Assembly: GCA_002413455.1 (NCBI GenBank) | Contig: DHXA01000228.1 | Location: forward strand, 1,951-11,997 | Length of the DNA stretch: 10,047 nt | From: Rhodanobacter sp. UBA5168 | Lineage (GTDB): Bacteria; Pseudomonadota; Gammaproteobacteria; Xanthomonadales; Rhodanobacteraceae | Direction of reading: 5' to 3' | Shown here: in pieces, positions 6,263-10,047 of the stretch | How the letters are laid out: the number at the start of each line of letters is the position of its first letter | Position numbering within the stretch: position 1 is the first letter of the stretch | The notes under the pieces: model-generated | Told to the model about the DNA's origin: nothing | Database searches by the model: none | The model's input: only the letters and a program-made list of their open reading frames with translations | Made by a program: the position numbers and the translations under genes

Positions 6263-6287
6263 TTCCCGTGTCCGTTTCCGTGATCGC

Positions 6288-7751
6288 TCAGCTGGCGCGC
6301 TGGCGTTCGCTGGACGTGGGAATGCGCAGCCCCTCCCGGTATTTGGCGACGGTGCGGCGGGCTACCTGGATGCCCTTGCGTTGCAGCTCCTCGGCGATGG
6401 CCAGATCGGACAGCGGCTTGCGCACGTCCTCGGCGTCGATCAACTTGCGCAACATGGCCTGGATCGCGGTGGCCGAGGCGCTGCCACCGTCCTCGGTGGA
6501 TACGCCGCTGGAAAAGAAATATTTCAGCTCGAACGTGCCGCGCGGGGTATGCAGGTATTTGCGGGTGGTGACGCGCGAGATGGTGGATTCGTGCATGCCT
6601 ACTTCCTCGGCCACCTCGCGCAATACCAGCGGATGCATCGCTTCCGGGCCGTAGTCGAGGAAAGCGCTTTGTCGCCGCACGATGGCGTCGGCGACTTTGA
6701 GCAGGGTCTCGGCGCGCGACTCCAGGCTCTTGATCAGCCAGCGTGCCTCCTGCAGCTGGCCGCGCATCCAGCTGGCATCCTCGCCTCGCGCCTTGGCGAT
6801 CAGGCCGCAATAGTGCTGGTTGAGGCCCAGACGCGGCTGGGCATCGGGATTCAGGCTGACCCGCCAGCGGCTGCCGTCGCGCAGCGCGTAGACATCCGGC
6901 GCGACGTATTCCACCGGGGTGGCGTCGAGCGCCGCACCGGGACGCGGATCGAGGCTGCGGATCAGCACGGCTGCCGCCGCCACGTCGTCTTCGCTGGCGC
7001 GCAGGCGGCGCGCCAGTCGCGCAATGTCGTTGCGCGCGAGCAGTTCCAGTTCGGTGTCGACCATGCGCAGCGCCAACTCGCGTTGCGCCGTGCCGGGGTC
7101 GAACTGTTCCAGCTGCACACGCAGGCAATCGCGCAGGTCGAGGCTGCCCACGCCAGCGGGGTCGAAGCCCTGCAGCCGTCGGCGCACCGCATCGATTTCC
7201 TCGAGGGTGGCATTGAGGTCGACAGGCAGCGCGGCGAGCACCGCCTCCATGCCTTCGGCCAGATAGCCGGCGGTGTTCAGCGCGTCGATCAGCACCGTGG
7301 CGATCAAATGCTGGCGCGGATTGAATGAGGCGAGGTTGAGTTGCCACAGCAGATGCTGCTGCAGGGTTTCCGGCGCGGCGTTCTGCGGCTCGAAATCCTC
7401 GTCGTTGCGCGAGTTGGAACCGCTGCTTGCGCTGCTGCTGGAAAAGTCGATCGGCGATTCGGCGACACCGCCGCCGTCGGCCCAGTCGCTGGCATCGTCA
7501 TTGTCGTGCTCGCTGCCGCTGGTGGCCGCCACGCTCTCGGCGCTGGGGTATTCGCTTTCAGCCTGGGCAGCGTCGACAGCCTCTTCGTCCTCGGCTTCCT
7601 CGGCGAATTCCAGCAGCGGATTGCTTTCGGCGATCTGCCGCAGCTCGGCTTCCAGCTCCAACTGCGACAGCTGCAACAGGCGGATCGCCTGCTGCAATTG
7701 TGGCGTCAGGGTCAACTGCTGGTGGAGGCGAAACTGCAGTGCGGGTTTCAT
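6288..7751 (-). CDS. rpoN: RNA polymerase sigma-54 factor
   Basis: Sigma-54 directs RNA polymerase to -24/-12 promoters that need an ATPase activator. The 487-residue product shows the full family plan. Region I is a Gln- and Leu-rich start (MKPALQFRLHQQLTLTPQLQ) to about residue 48. Region II is acidic and Ser-rich, about 50-115, and looks long for the family. The core-binding domain follows. Then comes the helix-turn-helix with STISRVTTRKYLHTPRG, and the RpoN box ARRTVAKYRE (464-473), which reads the -24 element. A 14-residue tail follows the box. The ATG at 7749-7751 gives the family-typical start. The frame continues upstream to an ATG at 7779-7781 (MVAISFGMAG), which I consider less likely, but neither has a strong ribosome site. 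It lies 97 nt after lptB and before hpf, a conserved neighbourhood in proteobacteria. Confidence 0.96.
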   Translation of the reverse strand: MKPALQFRLHQQLTLTPQLQQAIRLLQLSQLELEAELRQIAESNPLLEFAEEAEDEEAVDAAQAESEYPSAESVAATSGSEHDNDDASDWADGGGVAESPIDFSSSSASSGSNSRNDEDFEPQNAAPETLQQHLLWQLNLASFNPRQHLIATVLIDALNTAGYLAEGMEAVLAALPVDLNATLEEIDAVRRRLQGFDPAGVGSLDLRDCLRVQLEQFDPGTAQRELALRMVDTELELLARNDIARLARRLRASEDDVAAAAVLIRSLDPRPGAALDATPVEYVAPDVYALRDGSRWRVSLNPDAQPRLGLNQHYCGLIAKARGEDASWMRGQLQEARWLIKSLESRAETLLKVADAIVRRQSAFLDYGPEAMHPLVLREVAEEVGMHESTISRVTTRKYLHTPRGTFELKYFFSSGVSTEDGGSASATAIQAMLRKLIDAEDVRKPLSDLAIAEELQRKGIQVARRTVAKYREGLRIPTSSERQRAS

Positions 7752-7848
7752 ACCAGCCATGCCGAAGGAAATCGCGACCATCGTAGCGCGTGCCCGGAGG
7801 CGCAGCCATAGCCATGCGACACGCCCTGAGAAACCCGCGACAGGTATT

Positions 7849-8568
7849 TCAGAGGCGGAACTCGCGCCCGAGGTAAACCTCGCGCACCTTTTCGTCGGCG
7901 AGAATGTGCGCCGGAGTGCCGCGCGAGAGCACCTCGCCCTCGTTCAGGATATAGGCGCGATCGCAAATGCCCAGCGTCTCGCGGACGTTGTGATCGGTGA
8001 TCAGCACGCCGATGCCACGCTCCTTCAGGTGACGCACGATGCGCTGGATCTCGCCGACCGAGATCGGGTCCACCCCGGCGAACGGCTCGTCCAGCAGCAT
8101 ATAGCGCGGTTTCGCCGCCAGTGCGCGGGCAATTTCCACCCGGCGCCGTTCGCCGCCGGACAGGCTGATGCCTTTCTGCCCGGCGATGTGGGCGATCTTC
8201 AATTCGTCCAGCAGGCTTTCCAGTTCGGTGTTGCGCTGCTGCGAGGTGAGGCCGTCGCGCAATTCCAGCACCGCCATGATGTTGTCCGCCACGCTGAGCC
8301 GGCGGAATACCGACGCCTCCTGCGGCAGGTAGCCGATGCCCAGCTTGGCGCGCGAATGCATCGGCAGGCCGGTGATGTCCTGCTTGTCCAGCTTGATGAC
8401 GCCGGCATCGGCGTCGATCAGGCCCACCACCATGTAGAAACAGGTGGTCTTGCCGGCACCGTTGGGACCGAGCAGGCCGACCACCTCGCCCTGGCGGATC
8501 GAGAAGCCGAAATCACGTACGACCTGACGTGCCTTGAAGCTTTTTTGCAGACCTTCGGCGGAAAGCAT
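7849..8568 (-). CDS. lptB: LPS export ABC transporter ATP-binding protein LptB
   Basis: LptB is the cytoplasmic ATPase of the LptB2FG transporter that extracts lipopolysaccharide from the inner membrane and pushes it along the LptC-LptA bridge. The 239 residues match the family length. Visible motifs are Walker A GPNGAGKT (34-41), the Q-loop at Gln83 ([12 protein letters not shown]), the ABC signature LSGGE (136-140), Walker B YMLLDEP with Asp160 and Glu161, the D-loop AGVDP, and the H-loop His193 (ITDHNVRET). The RRLSVADNI stretch is typical for LptB. All catalytic residues are present. The ATG at 8566-8568 is 3 nt after the lptA stop codon, so the two are translated from the same message. 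The permeases LptF and LptG are not in the window and are normally elsewhere on the chromosome. Confidence 0.97.
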   Translation of the reverse strand: MLSAEGLQKSFKARQVVRDFGFSIRQGEVVGLLGPNGAGKTTCFYMVVGLIDADAGVIKLDKQDITGLPMHSRAKLGIGYLPQEASVFRRLSVADNIMAVLELRDGLTSQQRNTELESLLDELKIAHIAGQKGISLSGGERRRVEIARALAAKPRYMLLDEPFAGVDPISVGEIQRIVRHLKERGIGVLITDHNVRETLGICDRAYILNEGEVLSRGTPAHILADEKVREVYLGREFRL

Positions 8569-8571
8569 CTT

Positions 8572-9168
8572 TTAGTGTTGTTCCTGCACGGGGGCCGAAC
8601 TGCTCGGTGCCGGGGCCGCTGGCGTGGCGGCTTCGGCAGGTTTGGGCTTGGGCTTGAAGGTCATGTGCACCATGCCGTCACCGCCGCTTTCGCCGGTCAT
8701 TTCGCTGGTCTCGGTGTTATAGGTGAGCTTGTCGCCATGGGCTTCGCCACGGCCCTTCTGCGTGATCGAGGCGTTGCCATGGAGTACGGCGATGCCCTTG
8801 AGGTTGTCGTAGTCCAGCGTGGCGGCGTCGCCGAGCACCAGGTTGTTGTTCTCGTCCAGTTGTTCGAGATGGGCCGGGCTGCCGGTGATGACGACCCGGC
8901 TGATCTGGCTTTCGGCGTCGAAATACACCTTGGCCTGGGCACCGGTGGCTTTCAGCGTGCCCTGGGTGATCACCACGTTGCCGGTCAGGGTGCTGATGCT
9001 GTTGGGCTTCTGGAAGCCGTCGAAATTTTTCGCGGCGACGTGCATTTCCTGCTGGCGATCGCTTTTCCGGGCCAGCGCAGGCTGGACTGCAAGCAGGCCC
9101 AGCACCGCGGCGGCAAGCGCAAACCTAGCGCTTGCGCTGGTGCGGCGGGAAAGTGGCATGGACATCAT
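8572..9168 (-). CDS. lptA: LPS transport periplasmic protein LptA
   Basis: LptA forms the periplasmic bridge that carries LPS from LptC to the outer-membrane LptD. The 198-residue product has a signal peptide (charged RR at 8-9, hydrophobic 16-32, probable cleavage after Ala33), then an OstA/LptA domain with AKNFDGFQKPNSISTLTGNV (47-66), the TLTGNVVITQG strand pattern and the later HGNASITQKG and AHGDKLTYN repeats of a beta-jellyroll. It ends in a Pro- and Ala-rich tail of about 25 residues (from FKPKPKP) that is not needed for the fold. The ATG at 9166-9168 was chosen because GGAG lies 7 nt upstream; the ATGs at 9163-9165 and 9157-9159 are also in frame. This start makes a 44-nt overlap with lptC, pointing to coupled translation. 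It is followed by lptB after 3 nt. Confidence 0.94.
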   Translation of the reverse strand: MMSMPLSRRTSASARFALAAAVLGLLAVQPALARKSDRQQEMHVAAKNFDGFQKPNSISTLTGNVVITQGTLKATGAQAKVYFDAESQISRVVITGSPAHLEQLDENNNLVLGDAATLDYDNLKGIAVLHGNASITQKGRGEAHGDKLTYNTETSEMTGESGGDGMVHMTFKPKPKPAEAATPAAPAPSSSAPVQEQH

Positions 9169-9727
9169 CGAGCAGCTCCAGGTGTTTGTCGTTGAGGTTG
9201 GCACGCATGCCGATACCGCTGATTCTAGTGCCGCCTTGCACCATCTGCGCCGGTGCGGCGGTTTCCAGGCGGTTTTCCTTCGGCCACGCGCTGACGTCGG
9301 CGGTATGGATCTCGGCGGCCGGCGTCTCGCCGAACGCCGGTCGATGCATGTTGACCGGGCCCTGCAGCTTGAGCTGGGTGCCGCCCTTGTTGACCCAGCC
9401 ATAGAGCGACTCACCTTGCCAGTCCGGCACGCCTGCCTGCTTGGCTGGCAACTGGAAGGTCGGCGAATTGAGGTAGAGCGAGTCGTCGCCCTCGCGACGC
9501 TCCAGGTGCGGCGTCTGCAGGTGGAAGCTGGGCTGCCCCTCGGCGTTGTATTCGGTCACCCGGGCATTGGTCAGCGTGTAGCCCGAGCGCGGTGGGCCGA
9601 CGAAGTCGTGGGTTGGCGGTGCCGGGCCGAACCACCACAGCAGCAATTGGGCCATGCCCGCGGCGAGCGCAATGGCGAGCGTCGCGGCCGGCAGCCGCCG
9701 GTCGCGCAGGTAGGCGCGCAGATTCAC
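9125..9727 (-). CDS. lptC: LPS export ABC transporter periplasmic protein LptC
   Basis: LptC is a single-pass inner-membrane protein that receives LPS from LptB2FG and hands it to LptA. The product has 200 residues, close to the family's 190 or so. A transmembrane segment lies at about residues 13-34, after a basic start (NLRAYLRDRR), with the rest periplasmic. The jellyroll part includes GYTLTNARVTEYNAEGQPSF (49-68) and the ERREGDDSLYLNSPTF segment. Similarity in this family is low, so the call rests on size, membrane anchor and the position between kdsC and lptA. The start is a GTG at 9725-9727, with GGGAG 8 nt upstream. It overlaps the kdsC stop by 4 nt in the sequence GTGA, which is typical of coupled translation. 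Confidence 0.93.
   Translation of the reverse strand: MNLRAYLRDRRLPAATLAIALAAGMAQLLLWWFGPAPPTHDFVGPPRSGYTLTNARVTEYNAEGQPSFHLQTPHLERREGDDSLYLNSPTFQLPAKQAGVPDWQGESLYGWVNKGGTQLKLQGPVNMHRPAFGETPAAEIHTADVSAWPKENRLETAAPAQMVQGGTRISGIGMRANLNDKHLELLDDVHATFPPHQRKR
9176..9179 (-). promoter_or_regulatory. Ribosome binding site inside lptC that favours the upstream lptA start
   Basis: The minus strand reads GGAG here, 7 nt before the ATG at 9166-9168. The other in-frame ATGs, at 9163-9165 and 9157-9159, are 10 and 16 nt away. The site is inside the lptC reading frame. Confidence 0.5.
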
Positions 9728-10047
9728 TGCCAGCGCTCCCGCTCGGCGTCACTTTTCCCCTGCGCGTGCAGGATCAGGTCGCACACCTCGCGCGCGGCGC
9801 CCATGCCGCCACCATGGCGGGTCTGCCAGTGTGCCTGTTCGGCCACCCACGGATGCGCGTTGGCCACCGCCACCGCCAACCCGGCAATGCACATCGCAGG
9901 CAGGTCGGGCAGGTCGTCGCCGACGAAGCCAACTTGCTCGGGTGTGAGGTGCAGCGCGTCGATCAGCTCGAGCAGACAGCTGCGTTTGTCGCCCTGACCC
10001 TGATACACGTGGGCGATGTCCAGCTCCTCCGCACGCAAGGCGACCGG
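9724..10047 (-). CDS. kdsC: 3-deoxy-D-manno-octulosonate 8-phosphate phosphatase, C-terminal part
   Basis: KdsC is a cytoplasmic HAD-family phosphatase that releases Kdo from Kdo 8-phosphate, giving the sugar for the LPS inner core. The frame is open from the right edge and gives the last 107 residues of a protein that is usually about 180. Visible parts are the catalytic Lys in QGQGDK (fragment residue 21), HAD motif IV GDDLPDLP (43-50), the AVANAHP segment and the Gly-rich RHGGGMGAAREVCDLIL end (78-94) that closes the active site of the neighbouring subunit in tetramers. The N-terminal half, with the nucleophile Asp, is outside the window. The TGA stop overlaps the lptC GTG by 4 nt. The order kdsC-lptC-lptA-lptB is conserved in gammaproteobacteria and links Kdo synthesis with LPS export. 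Confidence 0.95.
   Translation of the reverse strand, partial: PVALRAEELDIAHVYQGQGDKRSCLLELIDALHLTPEQVGFVGDDLPDLPAMCIAGLAVAVANAHPWVAEQAHWQTRHGGGMGAAREVCDLILHAQGKSDAERERWQ

Noticed and set aside
7752..7848. A TACGAT box in the lptB-rpoN gap as a possible promoter for rpoN
   Set aside because: The -10 matches only four of six bases and no acceptable -35 lies 16-18 nt upstream. Chance is a good explanation.
7273..9195. A 640-residue open frame on the plus strand
   Set aside because: It is antisense to rpoN, lptB and lptA, all of which have complete family motifs on the minus strand. The long open frame is a by-product of GC-rich codon use.

Overview
The window is a high-GC gammaproteobacterial chromosome segment. 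Its gene content and order point to the order Xanthomonadales (Lysobacterales), probably a Rhodanobacteraceae-like genome such as Dyella or Rhodanobacter. The reasons are the LPS-export genes joined to rpoN and hpf, followed by HPr kinase/phosphorylase, RapZ, a mannose-type EIIA, HPr and enzyme I, plus an intergenic patch with the 'TTCCGATTCCC' flavour common between genes in that order. The family assignment is inference from gene order and protein similarity recalled from memory; no search was run.

Layout. Positions 1-171 (+) are the 3' end of a LysR-type regulator. It converges on 220-1023 (-), a secreted protein of unknown function with two related halves. From 1215 to the right edge every gene is on the minus strand. 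In transcription order they are: kdsC (partial, enters at 10047), lptC, lptA, lptB, rpoN, hpf, hprK, rapZ, a mannose-family PTS EIIA gene, ptsH (HPr) and ptsI (EI). Junctions are tight within kdsC-lptC-lptA-lptB (overlaps of 4 and 44 nt, then a 3-nt gap), at hprK-rapZ (4 nt) and at EIIA-ptsH (8 nt). They are looser at lptB-rpoN (97 nt), rpoN-hpf (148 nt), hpf-hprK (about 104 nt) and ptsH-ptsI (160 nt). The looser gaps hold dyads, a possible heat-shock-type promoter and a repeat mosaic.

How the genes work together. kdsC supplies Kdo for the LPS inner core. LptC, LptA and LptB are three parts of the bridge that moves LPS to the outer membrane. RpoN is sigma-54 and Hpf hibernates ribosomes. The downstream block is a phosphorelay: EI takes phosphate from PEP, HPr carries it on His15, and EIIA accepts it on His10. 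HprK can also phosphorylate HPr on Ser46, and RapZ is an accessory NTP-binding regulator. No sugar permease (EIIB, EIIC or EIID) and no EIIA-Ntr gene (ptsN) lies in this window, so the block looks like a regulatory PTS rather than a transport system.

I see no mobile element, CRISPR array, tRNA or rRNA, and no gene cluster that I would call a new system. The observations most worth checking are the regulatory structures around hpf, the repeat mosaic before ptsI, the missing ptsN and the duplicated secreted protein.
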